Part shown: positions 26,932-37,007 of the stretch, in pieces
Position numbering within the stretch: position 1 is the first letter of the stretch
How the letters are laid out: the number at the start of each line of letters is the position of its first letter
Origin: JAWPMT01 sp965227935
GTDB lineage: Bacteria > Bacteroidota > Bacteroidia > Cytophagales > Cyclobacteriaceae
DNA length: 64,000 bases
Reading direction: 5' to 3'
Assembly (NCBI GenBank): GCA_965227935.1
Contig: CBDDGS010000019.1
Span: 682,001-746,000 of the forward strand
Translations under genes and position numbers: made by a program
The notes under the pieces: generated by a model
The model's input: the letters and a program-made list of their open reading frames with translations, nothing else
Told to the model about the DNA's origin: nothing
Database searches by the model: none

Positions 26932-29900
26932 ATGAAGAAAATTTACCATTTCACATTGATCATCCTCCTGGCCATGGTTTGGTCTGGCCCCGTTTACGGG
27001 CAGTCGCAAAAGCCGGATAGTCAGGGAAAGGAATTCTGGCTGGCTTTCCCAGCCAATTTTGGATCAGCAACTCTCACGCTATTCATTTCTGGAGGTCAAG
27101 CGACAACGGGGACCGTGGAGGTTCCTGGACTCGGCTTTACGCAGACCTTTAGTGTCACACCAGGTCTTGTCACTTCGGTGACGCTGCCGGCCAACGCGGC
27201 CATTGGCAGTATCAATGGTATTGAAAACAAGGGTATCCACGTGACGAGTCAGGAGGAGGTGACAATTTATGGACTGAATCGCCAAGCTTTCACGACGGAT
27301 GCTTACCTGGGACTGCCCGTGGATATTCTTGGTCAGGAATACCTAACCATGGGTTATCGACGTGGCTTCAGCGGCGGAGAATACTTCACGATTGTTGCTC
27401 CTGAGAACAATACAACAGTGACCATTACGCCTAAGATTGCGGCATCAGGTCGTCCTGCAGGTGTTCCTTTTTCTATTGTGTTGAATGAAGGAGAAGTTTA
27501 CCAACTGAAGGCAGGAGGAGCGACAAGCACTCTGACCGGTTCATCCATCGTTTCTGATAAGCCTGTTGCGGTTTTTGGTGGTAATGCTTGTGCCAACGTG
27601 CCTCCCAATGTTGGAGCCTGCGATCACCTTGTCGAGCAGTTGTTTCCTGTTGATACATGGGGTCAGAACTTCTTGACAGTACCTCTCAAGTCACGTAATG
27701 GTGGGGACACATTCATTGTCCTTGCAAGCGAAAACGGAACAACAGTTCAGGTCACGGGTCGAGCGCCCATCGCCCTCAATAGAGGCGAGTTATCAGAATT
27801 CATACTAACGTCGCGATCATCGATCACGGCTGATAAGCCGGTTCTTGTCGCACAATTCTCCAATGGGCAAGGCTTTGACAACGTCAATGCTGATCCATTT
27901 ATGATGTTAGTATCGCCATTTGAGCAATATGAGGCTAGTTATACGGTGACGACTCCAGGTTCTGGCTTTAGTCGAAACTTTATTAATATCATATCGCCTA
28001 ATTCCGGTATTGGCTCAATTACACTAAACGGCACTGCGGTCAACCCCGCTTTGTTTCTACCCATTCCCAATTCATCGTTTTCTGGAGCCCAAATAGATGT
28101 GAGCCTCGGAACCACAAACCTGGAAGGAAGCGAACCTTTCGGTGTGTTCGCCTACGGTTTTGACAATTTCGATTCCTACGGATATCCCGGTGGAACCACC
28201 CTTGCCCCAATCGCACTGATTAGCAACTTGGATGTTACACCCAATAATGGTGACGTTGTCCAAGGCGACGAATGCTGCCTCACTGCCAGAGTTACTGATC
28301 AGTTTGGCGATCCGCTGGAAGGCATCCGTGTGGACCTAACCGTTTCAGGAGCCAACAACACAAGCACGTTTGGCAATACCGATGCCAATGGAGAAGTCGT
28401 CCTGTGCTATACCACGGTGGAGTTTGGCACTGACAACCTTCTAGTCACGACAGGTTCACTAAGTGAGACACTTTCCAAAGAAATTATTGATCGATGCCTC
28501 AATGAAACTGAACCTCCGGTCATTGAGTGTCCAGATCCAGTGGTTGTATCCGCTGGAGCTAATTGTGAGGGCATGGTGCCTGACCTTCTGGCCGGTTTGG
28601 TGGTGACGGACAACTGCTCCGACCCTGGCGATATTGCCCTTACACAAACACCTGCTGTCGGAACGGTCTTCAGCGGCTCGGTCACGGTGACCATCACAGC
28701 CACGGACGAAGAAGGAAATTCGGATACTTGCGTCGTGGATGTGAGTGCGGAAGATACTACGCCTCCCGAGCTCATCTGTCCTGGAGACTTGACTGTTTCG
28801 CAGGACCCCACACTTTGTGACGGCATAGTGCCAGACATCGCCAGTCTGGCAACGGCCACCGACAACTGCTCTGCGGTAGTGATTTCGCAAAGCCCTGCGA
28901 TTGGCAGCTTAATACCACTAGGCGTAACCGTCGTTACTATCACAGCCATAGACGATGCTGGACTCCAGAGCGTCTGTAATGTAAATCTTACTGTCGTAGA
29001 TGATACACCTCCAGCGCTCACATGTCCGACGGATGCGGTACCAGTACCTGTCGACGCCAACTGCGAAGGGTTTGCTCCTTCGGTGATAAACCTTGTGACG
29101 GCGGATGATTGCTCTGCTTTCGGTGCATCTCAGGATATACCTCCAGGTACTCCGTTGGCGCTTGGGCAGCACACAATTATCGTGACCGTCACGGATATTC
29201 AGGGACTTTCAAGCGAATGTGCAGTCCTTGTGGATGTGTTTGATGATGTGCCTCCAACTATCGATCAGTTGCCAGATGAAACTGTGAGCACCGATGATGG
29301 CGTATGCGGCGCCGTCTACGAGTATGATGTTTCTGTAGGCTCTGGTGGAGGTATTCTCGATCAGGCGACACCAACGATTACGCTCAATGGCCAGGGAGGA
29401 TTCACCAATATGAATGTAGCATACAACCCTAATCTGGACTTGTATTATTTCTCTCGAGGTGGAAATTCCTCCTTGCCTATCGAGACCTTTGATGGCCAGG
29501 GCAATCTTCTGTTGCGAACCCCAAACTCAGGCCACGACTGGAGGGGTATGTGGTGGAATCCCATTGACAATCAACTAGAGGGTAATCCCTGTAGCAGCTG
29601 TCCGTCAAACGGTATTCGCCGTCAGGATCTTGATGCTAATGGCTACGCCCTTGGGACCGGTACCAATATTCTACCTGTCGGGCAACCAGATTTTCAGTCC
29701 AAAGGTGACTACGACTATGACGCCAATGAGATCATCTATTATAACCAAGGTGTCATTCACCGCTATTCGCATGTAAATGGTGCTGCATTGGGTAGTTATT
29801 CCCTCAGTTTACCGGTTCCCCAAGGAGATATCCAACCTTATTTCGTTGGATACACCGGAATACCCGGCCAGGAGGTGGTGATCTATGATCAGGCCCAGGA

Positions 29901-32900
29901 ACACGTCTTGTTCTTCAATAAGGCCGACGGTAGCTACCAGGGAAGAAGTGTTCTCCCAGCGAATGCTGCGCAGATCAATCCTTTCTGGGGAATTGGGTAC
30001 ACCAATGGGCAGATATTCATCGCCACAGGTTCTGGAAATCAGGCGTTCGGATACCAGGTCATTGGTGGGGGCGGTGTAGTAGGGGACAATTGCCCCGTTA
30101 CACTTACACAAACAGAAGGTCTGCCTTCGGGCGCCGTCTTCCCAGTAGGTACCACGACGAACACATTTGTAGCTGAGGATCCTTCAGGGAATACAGCTAC
30201 CATGAGCTTCAATGTGACGGTGATTGATGACGAAGCGCCACAAGTCACGTCCCAGGACATTACGGTGACATTGACCGCTTCTGGAACGGTAACTATCGCA
30301 GCGCAGGATGTCCTTGACACTGGCTCCGACAACTGTAGCCCCATTACGTACAGTCTCGACCGAGATACATTTGACGGCCAGGATGCTGTCAACAGTCCTG
30401 TGACCGTGCAGCTGACAGGTACTGATCCTAGCAACAACGCCACAACTGTGCCGGCGTTGGTAACGGTGCTGGATCCTGTGCCTGAGGTGATCACACAGGA
30501 CATCACGGTATATCTCGACGGCAGTGGCCAGGTGGAGATAGCACCCGAGGATGTAGACAATGGCTCTAATTCCGTCGTCGGCATCGCAGAGCTGTCTCTG
30601 GACATCACCACATTTAGCTGTGCGAATATTGGTGTGAATACGGTGGTTCTTACCGCGACGTCCACACTAGGCAATTCTGCGTCGGCTCCAGCCGAAGTCA
30701 CCGTGATCGACGATCAGGCACCGGAGATTTTCCCTCCAGGTTCTTTCACCGAGACGGGAAGTGGCCCTGATTGTGGCATAAACATCGTGCTTCCCAATCC
30801 TGATATTGTTGAGAATTGTGCGGTCACTGAGCTGAGCGTCTATGTCAATGGCGACGAGGCTTTCGACTATGTGTTCGTACCACAAGATGGCAATATAGAG
30901 CAGCCTCGACAGGTGATCTTTGGGCCTGACGGCCATCTATATGTCAGCAACCTTGTCGTTGTTGGCCCTGGAGATTTTGAAGGGCAGGTCTTGAAGTATG
31001 ACGGCGTGACCGGCGACTTCATCATGGAGATCGGTGGCCCAAGCGGGTCTACCAGCATTGCATTCCCGCGAGGGATCGATTTCGGCCCTGATGGCAACCT
31101 CTACGTAGCCAGTCAGAATTCAGGAGAAGTGCTGAGACTCGATCCCAATACCGGCGGCCTCATCGACATCTTCGTGCCCGCTGGCACCGGTGGACTTGGC
31201 CAGCCAACAGGGATCGTGTTTGGCCCTGACGGACACCTCTACGTAGCGGATCGTACCTCAGCGTCGGTCCGGAAGTTTGACGGCAACACTGGCGCATCTC
31301 AGGGTGAGTTTGTCACCGGTGGATCTGGTGGTCTGGCATTCCCTATTGGGATCACCTTCGGACCAGATGGCAACTTCTACAGTACAAGTTTGGCGAGCAA
31401 CTCCATCAACCGATATGACGGTGGATCCGGTGCATTCATCGACGAGTTTGTTCCATCTGGAAGTCAGGGGCTAGACCTTCCTGAAGACCTGGAGTTTGGG
31501 CCTGATGGTAACCTGTACGTGTCTAGTTTCAATGGTCTGGTTTCCAAGTATGATGGGCAGTCGGGAGCATTCCTCGAGGACATCTCCGCGACAGGCATCG
31601 ACCTGCCCAATGCAGAGGGACTTACGTTTGGTCCGGATGGACACCTGTATGTCTCCAACCTTGGGAGAGGGCAGATTGTCCGCTATCCGCTAGGGCCGAT
31701 CCATATTCCTTTCGGAACCAACGATATCACGATCAATGCGACTGACAATAGCGGCAACGGCGCTAGTGCCAACTACACCATTGACGTAATCGATGACCTG
31801 CCTCCAGTCGTAGAATGTCAGGACATCACAGTTGTCCTGGATGAAAATGGTACGGCTTTCGTTCCTGCTGAGGACTTGACAGCACGTACCAATCTGACTT
31901 CGGACAATTGGCTTGGCTTCATAGGGATTATCCTCAATGGCAACTTCTCCGGTGGAGACGTAGTGGCGATCGAGGACATCAAATCCAACGTTGACGCGGA
32001 GAATGATATGATCACACTCCAACCCAATTTTGATCCTTCCTATCCTGAGAATTTCGACAATCCGGAGCTCCAGGGAAGTACGTACATTGAGACTTATGGA
32101 GACCTGGCAGGAAAAGCATTTGAGTTCACCGGGCATGTTGTCAGCAATTCGCTCGCAGGGCAGTACAATGGTTTTGCGTTCATACGCCTTTTTGATGCCA
32201 ACTTCGGCTTCCTGGGAGAGATTTCATCTCCGTTGGTGGCTGGCGATGACTTTTCTGTAGCGTATGACAATTCGATGCCTGATGCGTGGATCATTCAGTA
32301 CGGATTCACCGTACAGGGTCCATCAGGTGCATTTGAGGATGAGGCCTCATTGGGTGAGGCAGTAGTGCAGGGCATGCGCCTAAGACTACCTCCCTATGAC
32401 AACTGTACCATTGCAAGCATAGAATCCACCCAGACGGAGTTTGACTGTAGCCATGCCGGTGAGAATATCGTAACGCTTACCGTGACAGATGTCAATGGCA
32501 ATGCGACGTCTTGCGACGCTACGGTCACGATTGTGGATAAGACACCTCCGGTGGCGGTATGCCAGGATATCACTATCCAGCTGGATGCCTCGGGCAATGC
32601 CTTTATTACGCCTGATGATATTGACAATGGCTCCAGTGACGCTTGTGGTATCGACTTCATCGAACTGGACCGCGATGCCTTCGGCTGCAACAACGTAGGC
32701 CAAAACCAGGTGACTTTGACGGTGACAGATATCTTCGGGAATAGCAGCAGCTGTACGGCGATAGTGACGGTGGAGGATGTTACTGCACCTGAGCTGATCG
32801 CTCCGGACCCTCTCGTACTGACGGGCAGTGGTCTTGATTGTGGTGCGTCATTGATATTGCCTACACCTGAGGTCATTGAGTCATGCGGATTATCTTCAGC

Positions 32901-35640
32901 AGAGCTGTTGGCGAACGGCGAGACATTGTTTGATTACACGTTCGTGCCGGCCGATGGAACGCTGGAGCAGCCTCGTCAGCTGATCTTTGGACCTGATGGC
33001 AACTTGTATGTGGGTGACCTCACATTTGGCCCCAATGGTCAGGAAGGCAGAATCATGAAATTCGATGGCACGACGGGTGCTACGCTGCTGGAAATAGGAG
33101 GTCCTAGTGGATCCACAAGTCTGGCGTATCCTCGAGGATTGGATTTTGGTCCTGATGGCAACCTGTATGTCTCCAGTTCCAGCTCTGGTGAGGTCTTGAG
33201 GTTTGACCCTAATACGGGTGCATTGATCGATACCTTTGTTCCGGCGGGAACAGGTGGACTTACTGCGCCTACTGGACTTGTATTTGGTCCTGACGGTGAC
33301 TTGTATGTAGTGGATCGTGTAGGCTCGGTGGTGCGCAAGTACGATGCTACGACGGGAGCGTACCTTGGCGATTTTGTGGCACCTGGAGCTGGAGGCATGG
33401 TCTTCCCAATCGGCCTCACCTTCGGTCCTGATGGTAATCTCTATGTTGCTAGTTTCTTCACCAATGCTGTTCATAGATTTGACGGAACGACTGGCGCATT
33501 CATTGATCAATTCGTGCCATCGGGCAGCGGCGGACTGCAAGGACCGGAAGATGTGGAGTTTGGCCCCGATGGGGATCTCTACGTAACGAGCTTCTCGACA
33601 GGTCAGCTGTTCAAGTATGATGGATCTACAGGTGCATTCCTTCAGGACATCACTGCTACAGGCATTGGGTTGTTTTTCCCTGACGGGTTGACATTTGGCC
33701 CTGATGGTCACCTATATGCTTCCAATACGGGAGGAGATCAGATCGTGCGTTATCCCCTGGGAGAGCTGGATCTGCCTTACGGTGTCAATGACATCACGTT
33801 CAACGTGGCGGACCAAAGTGGTAATCCTGCAAGTATTACTTACACCATCGAGGTGGAGGATGATGTGCCACCGGTGTTCGATCCTGTGAGTGATCTGTTG
33901 ATGCCTACGTTTGAAAAGAGCGATGGCAGGATTGTAGAATATGATCTACCGACAGCGACAGACAACTGTGATCTGGCGGGTCCTCCAACGCTGATCTCTG
34001 GTATTGGCAGTGGCGGTTTCTTCCCAATCGGTACTACGACGGAGGTATATGAAGTGACCGATATCAACGGCAATGTGAGCACCACCTCATTTGTGGTGAC
34101 GGTCACGACGGATCTGGGTATTGTGAACTTTGATTTGGTCTGTACCGATAAGAAGGACAAGTACGCCAATGAGGACAAGGATGACTACGGCAAGCACAAG
34201 GACAAGGATGATAAGTGCGATGGCAATGTGATCCGCCCTCTTAAGGACGGTGATGTGATCGATGCGGCTGATCCAGCGACGTCATCTATCAGCATTGTGG
34301 CGAATGTGAGTCGCAAGGCTGGCAGTGTGGCATTCTATCTCGACGGTGAGCTGGTACGCATCGACAACTACAAGGATTACTCGATCACCGGGAACAAGAA
34401 GGACATCTATGAGTTCAATCCTTCGCTGGGTACTCACACGTTGACGGCGATCCCTTATTCGAAGAAGGATGGCGAAGGCGACGAGGGCATTCCTCTGACG
34501 ATCACCTTCACAGTGATCAATACTTCAGCGGTGACGTCATTCAACTTGTTTGAGACAGACAAGGATGGCCAGACCCTTCCAATGACGGATGGTCAGGTGA
34601 TCGACGTGGCGGGAGGTTACGAGTTCACGATTGAGGCGGTGACTGATCCTGCCGAGGTAGGCAGTGTGCTGTTCCTGCTGAATGGTGAGAAAGTGTCGAT
34701 CGACAACGACAATATCTACTTGCTGGAGAATCCCAAGAAGGGCAAGGATGATGATGACGATGATGACTATGGTAAGCACAAGGACGACAAGCGAGAGAAG
34801 GCCAAGCCGTTTGATTGGGCTGCTGGCGACTACACGCTGACGGCCATTCCATTTGAGGATGAGGACATGTGCGGTACGAGCGGCACGTCTGCGACGATCA
34901 CCTTCACCATTGTCAACAGCGAAGCAGTCACATCATTTGCGATTGTGGATGAGAAAAAGAAGAAGAAGGACGAGGATGAGGTGCTGATCCCACTGGAGGA
35001 TGGCGATATCGTAGACATCGACGATTTGCGTTCGAAGTACCGTGCGATCCAGGCCTTTACCAATCCTGATGAGGTGGGCAGTGTGGTCTTCTACCTTGAT
35101 GGTGAAGAGGTAGACACGGACTACAAGGCGCCTTACCTGACGGATGTCTTCGAGAAGCTGAAGTGCAAGGACAGCAAGAAGGATGCTGCGAAGCACAAGG
35201 GTGACAAGTATGACCTGAGCTGCATTCTGGGTGAGCATACGCTGACAGCCGTCCCTTATTCTCAGAAGAAGGGCGAAGGTGTGGCTGGTACAGCGCTGAC
35301 GATCACCTTCGAGGTGGTGCAGAGTACTTCTACGCGAGAAGAGCTGGACAGCGAGGAGCTTGCCGAGTTGCAGGTAGATGCTATTCAGTCCGTGGTATAT
35401 CCTAACCCGGTAGTAGACAAGGTGTCTTTGAGCATTCTTAGCCCGATGGAAGATGGCGCTGAGTTGGCAGTGATCGACCTATCGGGCAAGGTGCTTCACA
35501 AGCAAGCCCTTGAGCTGAGGAGAGGCAACAATGAGGTGGAGTTGGATCTTGTGGAGCTCAATGTCTCCGTAGGAACGGTACTCATCAAAGTGAGTACACA
35601 CCAACAAGGCACGATGACCCATCGATTGATGAAGCAATAG
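26932..35640 (+). CDS. Giant T9SS-exported protein B: IgGFc-binding-like N-terminus, HYR domains, three inserted propellers
   Basis: 2902 aa. Signal peptide 1-24. Residues about 30-420 resemble the IgGFc-binding protein N-terminal domain (GKEFWLAFP, VTIYGLNRQ, GYRRGF). Then a Big_1-type Ig domain (about 430-520; VTDQFGDPLEGIRVDL), a run of HYR domains (CPDPVVVSAG, CPGDLTV, CPTDAVPV), an HYR domain interrupted by a YWTD/NHL-like propeller (about 777-1100; NLDLYYFSRGG), further HYR domains, a second six-bladed FGPDG propeller inside an HYR domain (about 1263-1622), and from residue 1623 the block shared with protein A, which contains a third propeller, three Lys/Asp-rich domains and the T9SS sorting domain. 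Surface adhesin or matrix protein is the best inference; binding partner unknown. Followed by a good terminator. Confidence 0.93.
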   Translation: MKKIYHFTLIILLAMVWSGPVYGQSQKPDSQGKEFWLAFPANFGSATLTLFISGGQATTGTVEVPGLGFTQTFSVTPGLVTSVTLPANAAIGSINGIENKGIHVTSQEEVTIYGLNRQAFTTDAYLGLPVDILGQEYLTMGYRRGFSGGEYFTIVAPENNTTVTITPKIAASGRPAGVPFSIVLNEGEVYQLKAGGATSTLTGSSIVSDKPVAVFGGNACANVPPNVGACDHLVEQLFPVDTWGQNFLTVPLKSRNGGDTFIVLASENGTTVQVTGRAPIALNRGELSEFILTSRSSITADKPVLVAQFSNGQGFDNVNADPFMMLVSPFEQYEASYTVTTPGSGFSRNFINIISPNSGIGSITLNGTAVNPALFLPIPNSSFSGAQIDVSLGTTNLEGSEPFGVFAYGFDNFDSYGYPGGTTLAPIALISNLDVTPNNGDVVQGDECCLTARVTDQFGDPLEGIRVDLTVSGANNTSTFGNTDANGEVVLCYTTVEFGTDNLLVTTGSLSETLSKEIIDRCLNETEPPVIECPDPVVVSAGANCEGMVPDLLAGLVVTDNCSDPGDIALTQTPAVGTVFSGSVTVTITATDEEGNSDTCVVDVSAEDTTPPELICPGDLTVSQDPTLCDGIVPDIASLATATDNCSAVVISQSPAIGSLIPLGVTVVTITAIDDAGLQSVCNVNLTVVDDTPPALTCPTDAVPVPVDANCEGFAPSVINLVTADDCSAFGASQDIPPGTPLALGQHTIIVTVTDIQGLSSECAVLVDVFDDVPPTIDQLPDETVSTDDGVCGAVYEYDVSVGSGGGILDQATPTITLNGQGGFTNMNVAYNPNLDLYYFSRGGNSSLPIETFDGQGNLLLRTPNSGHDWRGMWWNPIDNQLEGNPCSSCPSNGIRRQDLDANGYALGTGTNILPVGQPDFQSKGDYDYDANEIIYYNQGVIHRYSHVNGAALGSYSLSLPVPQGDIQPYFVGYTGIPGQEVVIYDQAQEHVLFFNKADGSYQGRSVLPANAAQINPFWGIGYTNGQIFIATGSGNQAFGYQVIGGGGVVGDNCPVTLTQTEGLPSGAVFPVGTTTNTFVAEDPSGNTATMSFNVTVIDDEAPQVTSQDITVTLTASGTVTIAAQDVLDTGSDNCSPITYSLDRDTFDGQDAVNSPVTVQLTGTDPSNNATTVPALVTVLDPVPEVITQDITVYLDGSGQVEIAPEDVDNGSNSVVGIAELSLDITTFSCANIGVNTVVLTATSTLGNSASAPAEVTVIDDQAPEIFPPGSFTETGSGPDCGINIVLPNPDIVENCAVTELSVYVNGDEAFDYVFVPQDGNIEQPRQVIFGPDGHLYVSNLVVVGPGDFEGQVLKYDGVTGDFIMEIGGPSGSTSIAFPRGIDFGPDGNLYVASQNSGEVLRLDPNTGGLIDIFVPAGTGGLGQPTGIVFGPDGHLYVADRTSASVRKFDGNTGASQGEFVTGGSGGLAFPIGITFGPDGNFYSTSLASNSINRYDGGSGAFIDEFVPSGSQGLDLPEDLEFGPDGNLYVSSFNGLVSKYDGQSGAFLEDISATGIDLPNAEGLTFGPDGHLYVSNLGRGQIVRYPLGPIHIPFGTNDITINATDNSGNGASANYTIDVIDDLPPVVECQDITVVLDENGTAFVPAEDLTARTNLTSDNWLGFIGIILNGNFSGGDVVAIEDIKSNVDAENDMITLQPNFDPSYPENFDNPELQGSTYIETYGDLAGKAFEFTGHVVSNSLAGQYNGFAFIRLFDANFGFLGEISSPLVAGDDFSVAYDNSMPDAWIIQYGFTVQGPSGAFEDEASLGEAVVQGMRLRLPPYDNCTIASIESTQTEFDCSHAGENIVTLTVTDVNGNATSCDATVTIVDKTPPVAVCQDITIQLDASGNAFITPDDIDNGSSDACGIDFIELDRDAFGCNNVGQNQVTLTVTDIFGNSSSCTAIVTVEDVTAPELIAPDPLVLTGSGLDCGASLILPTPEVIESCGLSSAELLANGETLFDYTFVPADGTLEQPRQLIFGPDGNLYVGDLTFGPNGQEGRIMKFDGTTGATLLEIGGPSGSTSLAYPRGLDFGPDGNLYVSSSSSGEVLRFDPNTGALIDTFVPAGTGGLTAPTGLVFGPDGDLYVVDRVGSVVRKYDATTGAYLGDFVAPGAGGMVFPIGLTFGPDGNLYVASFFTNAVHRFDGTTGAFIDQFVPSGSGGLQGPEDVEFGPDGDLYVTSFSTGQLFKYDGSTGAFLQDITATGIGLFFPDGLTFGPDGHLYASNTGGDQIVRYPLGELDLPYGVNDITFNVADQSGNPASITYTIEVEDDVPPVFDPVSDLLMPTFEKSDGRIVEYDLPTATDNCDLAGPPTLISGIGSGGFFPIGTTTEVYEVTDINGNVSTTSFVVTVTTDLGIVNFDLVCTDKKDKYANEDKDDYGKHKDKDDKCDGNVIRPLKDGDVIDAADPATSSISIVANVSRKAGSVAFYLDGELVRIDNYKDYSITGNKKDIYEFNPSLGTHTLTAIPYSKKDGEGDEGIPLTITFTVINTSAVTSFNLFETDKDGQTLPMTDGQVIDVAGGYEFTIEAVTDPAEVGSVLFLLNGEKVSIDNDNIYLLENPKKGKDDDDDDDYGKHKDDKREKAKPFDWAAGDYTLTAIPFEDEDMCGTSGTSATITFTIVNSEAVTSFAIVDEKKKKKDEDEVLIPLEDGDIVDIDDLRSKYRAIQAFTNPDEVGSVVFYLDGEEVDTDYKAPYLTDVFEKLKCKDSKKDAAKHKGDKYDLSCILGEHTLTAVPYSQKKGEGVAGTALTITFEVVQSTSTREELDSEELAELQVDAIQSVVYPNPVVDKVSLSILSPMEDGAELAVIDLSGKVLHKQALELRRGNNEVELDLVELNVSVGTVLIKVSTHQQGTMTHRLMKQ
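31800..35640 (+). repeat. 3.84-kb direct repeat, copy 2 (3' end of giant gene B)
   Basis: Partner of 21915-25755. Differences cluster at the two ends (five silent changes in the first 60 bp; about a dozen in the last 900 bp), with long identical tracts between. Only about three substitutions change an amino acid (Ile/Thr at 23807 versus 33692, Asp/Glu near the end, and the last residue Arg/Gln). In the Asp-rich loop copy 2 has two more Asp codons but two fewer codons just after, so total length is unchanged. Confidence 0.97.
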
Positions 35641-35669
35641 CGACCTTTTTTTAACGAAGGTTGAAGTAG

Positions 35670-35702
35670 GGCGGGCGTTCGTAGGGACGTCCGCCTTTTT
35701 TT
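35670..35702 (+). terminator. Rho-independent terminator of giant gene B
   Basis: GGCGG (35670-35674) pairs with CCGCC (35691-35695), extended by CGT/ACG after a G/T mismatch, then seven T residues (35696-35702). Confidence 0.85.
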
Positions 35703-35803
35703 GTGCTCCGAAGTGTGAGTGCTTCCATTTGTACAGAATCGGACGAGTCATTACCGACCTTTTTCATTCACATGCGTACAATCTGGCCAAGGGAATTATT
35801 CTT

Positions 35804-36907
35804 ATGCGATTGTCCAGACTTCTTTTCATCCTACCCACATTGCTTACTTTTTGTGAATCCCCTGCTCAGCAGCCACCCCCTGAAACTGATCTCTACTTCC
35901 CGGGAGAGACCTGGCGGACCAGCCATCCCGAAGATCAGGGTTTAGATAGTGAGCGGTTGAGGCGCCTGATCGATGACCTAAACAAGGGGAATCTACAGCG
36001 ACCCATTTCCTCTTTTACCATCGTCAAAAATGGATATATGGTGGTCAGCGAGACTTTTGGGAGCTACGACGGCGAGACCGCGCATACCATGCAGTCGGTT
36101 ACCAAGAGCATTACAGGTACTTTGGTGGGGATCGCCATGCAGCAGGGACATATCGAGAGCCTAGATCAAAAAGTCCTGGATTTCTTCCCTGAGTATGATC
36201 GCATTGACCGCCTGGACGATCACAAGCGAGCGATGAATCTTAGGCACTGCCTGACGATGCGTACGGGGCAAGCCTGGACCGGTGAGCGACATCTAGGTGC
36301 ACTCAACCGCTTCAGTGGCGACAAGATGAAGTATGTGCTGGACTACGAAATGGAGGGCGCCCCGGGGCAGAAGTGGTACTACAACAGTGGCATTGCCATT
36401 CTCATGGGTGGATTGCTGCAAAATGCCACTCGGCAAAATGTGGAGGACTTTGCTCAGGCCAATCTCTTCGCACCACTGGGCATTTCCGATGTTCACTGGA
36501 GCTGGGGCCATCGTGGTATTCCTCATACAGGGGGCGGGCTCTTCCTCACGCCCGATGCCATGCTCCGCATTGGTTACCTGTATCTGCGGGGTGGGAGATG
36601 GGGCGACCAGCAGATCCTGCCTCCATCATGGATCGAGGAGTCGCTGCAGCGAAGGGTGCCTTTCGCCGAACGCCTGGCCGGCAAGGCCAACGCCGGATAT
36701 GGCTATATGTGGTGGCTTCTGCCCATGGACCCGAGTGAAAATGATCCTGATATCTTGATGGCCTACGGTCACTGGGGGCAGTTCATATTTATAGTTCCCA
36801 CCCTCGATATGGTCGTCGCGGTCACGAACGACCGCTCAGCATCCTACGCCGAAGAGCTACAACCCATTAGGTGGTTTTATGACCGCGTGCTGCCGCTAGT
36901 CAAGTGA
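35804..36907 (+). CDS. Serine hydrolase of the beta-lactamase class C/EstB family, secreted
   Basis: 367 aa from the ATG at 35804, which opens a normal signal peptide (MRLSRLLFILPTLLTF, cleavage near SPAQQ); the frame is open from 35729 but the longer start would put a hydrophilic tail before the signal. SxxK motif SVTK (Ser98, Lys101), Tyr-Asn motif YYN (Tyr192, Asn194), and a late YGHWGQ in the position of the KTG motif (HxG is usual in this family). Periplasmic or secreted; substrates of such enzymes range from esters to D-peptides, so no specific call. Single gene between two terminator-bounded or mobile regions. Confidence 0.9.
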   Translation: MRLSRLLFILPTLLTFCESPAQQPPPETDLYFPGETWRTSHPEDQGLDSERLRRLIDDLNKGNLQRPISSFTIVKNGYMVVSETFGSYDGETAHTMQSVTKSITGTLVGIAMQQGHIESLDQKVLDFFPEYDRIDRLDDHKRAMNLRHCLTMRTGQAWTGERHLGALNRFSGDKMKYVLDYEMEGAPGQKWYYNSGIAILMGGLLQNATRQNVEDFAQANLFAPLGISDVHWSWGHRGIPHTGGGLFLTPDAMLRIGYLYLRGGRWGDQQILPPSWIEESLQRRVPFAERLAGKANAGYGYMWWLLPMDPSENDPDILMAYGHWGQFIFIVPTLDMVVAVTNDRSASYAEELQPIRWFYDRVLPLVK

Positions 36908-36961
36908 TTGATGTGTGGGGCGCACGGCCCATCGCCTCTAGCTGACGCTCATGGCCGCCTC

Positions 36962-37007
36962 GCGGCTGTCGGCACCCTGCCTTTGCCGGCAGGCAGGCCT
37001 TCGCCCC
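36962..37007. repeat. Interspersed intergenic repeat, copy 2
   Basis: Partner of 15475-15521: GCGGCTGTCGGCACC then TGCCTTTGCC and GGCAGGCCTTCGCCCC. In this copy CCTGCC (36975-36980) and GGCAGG can pair around TTTG, a better hairpin than copy 1. Lies between the serine hydrolase gene and the IS3 element. Confidence 0.65.

Noticed and set aside
21915..35640. Diversity-generating retroelement or variable-lymphocyte-like cassette system for the giant genes
   Set aside because: No reverse transcriptase, no A-specific mutation pattern; differences are spread, mostly silent, and better explained by conversion.
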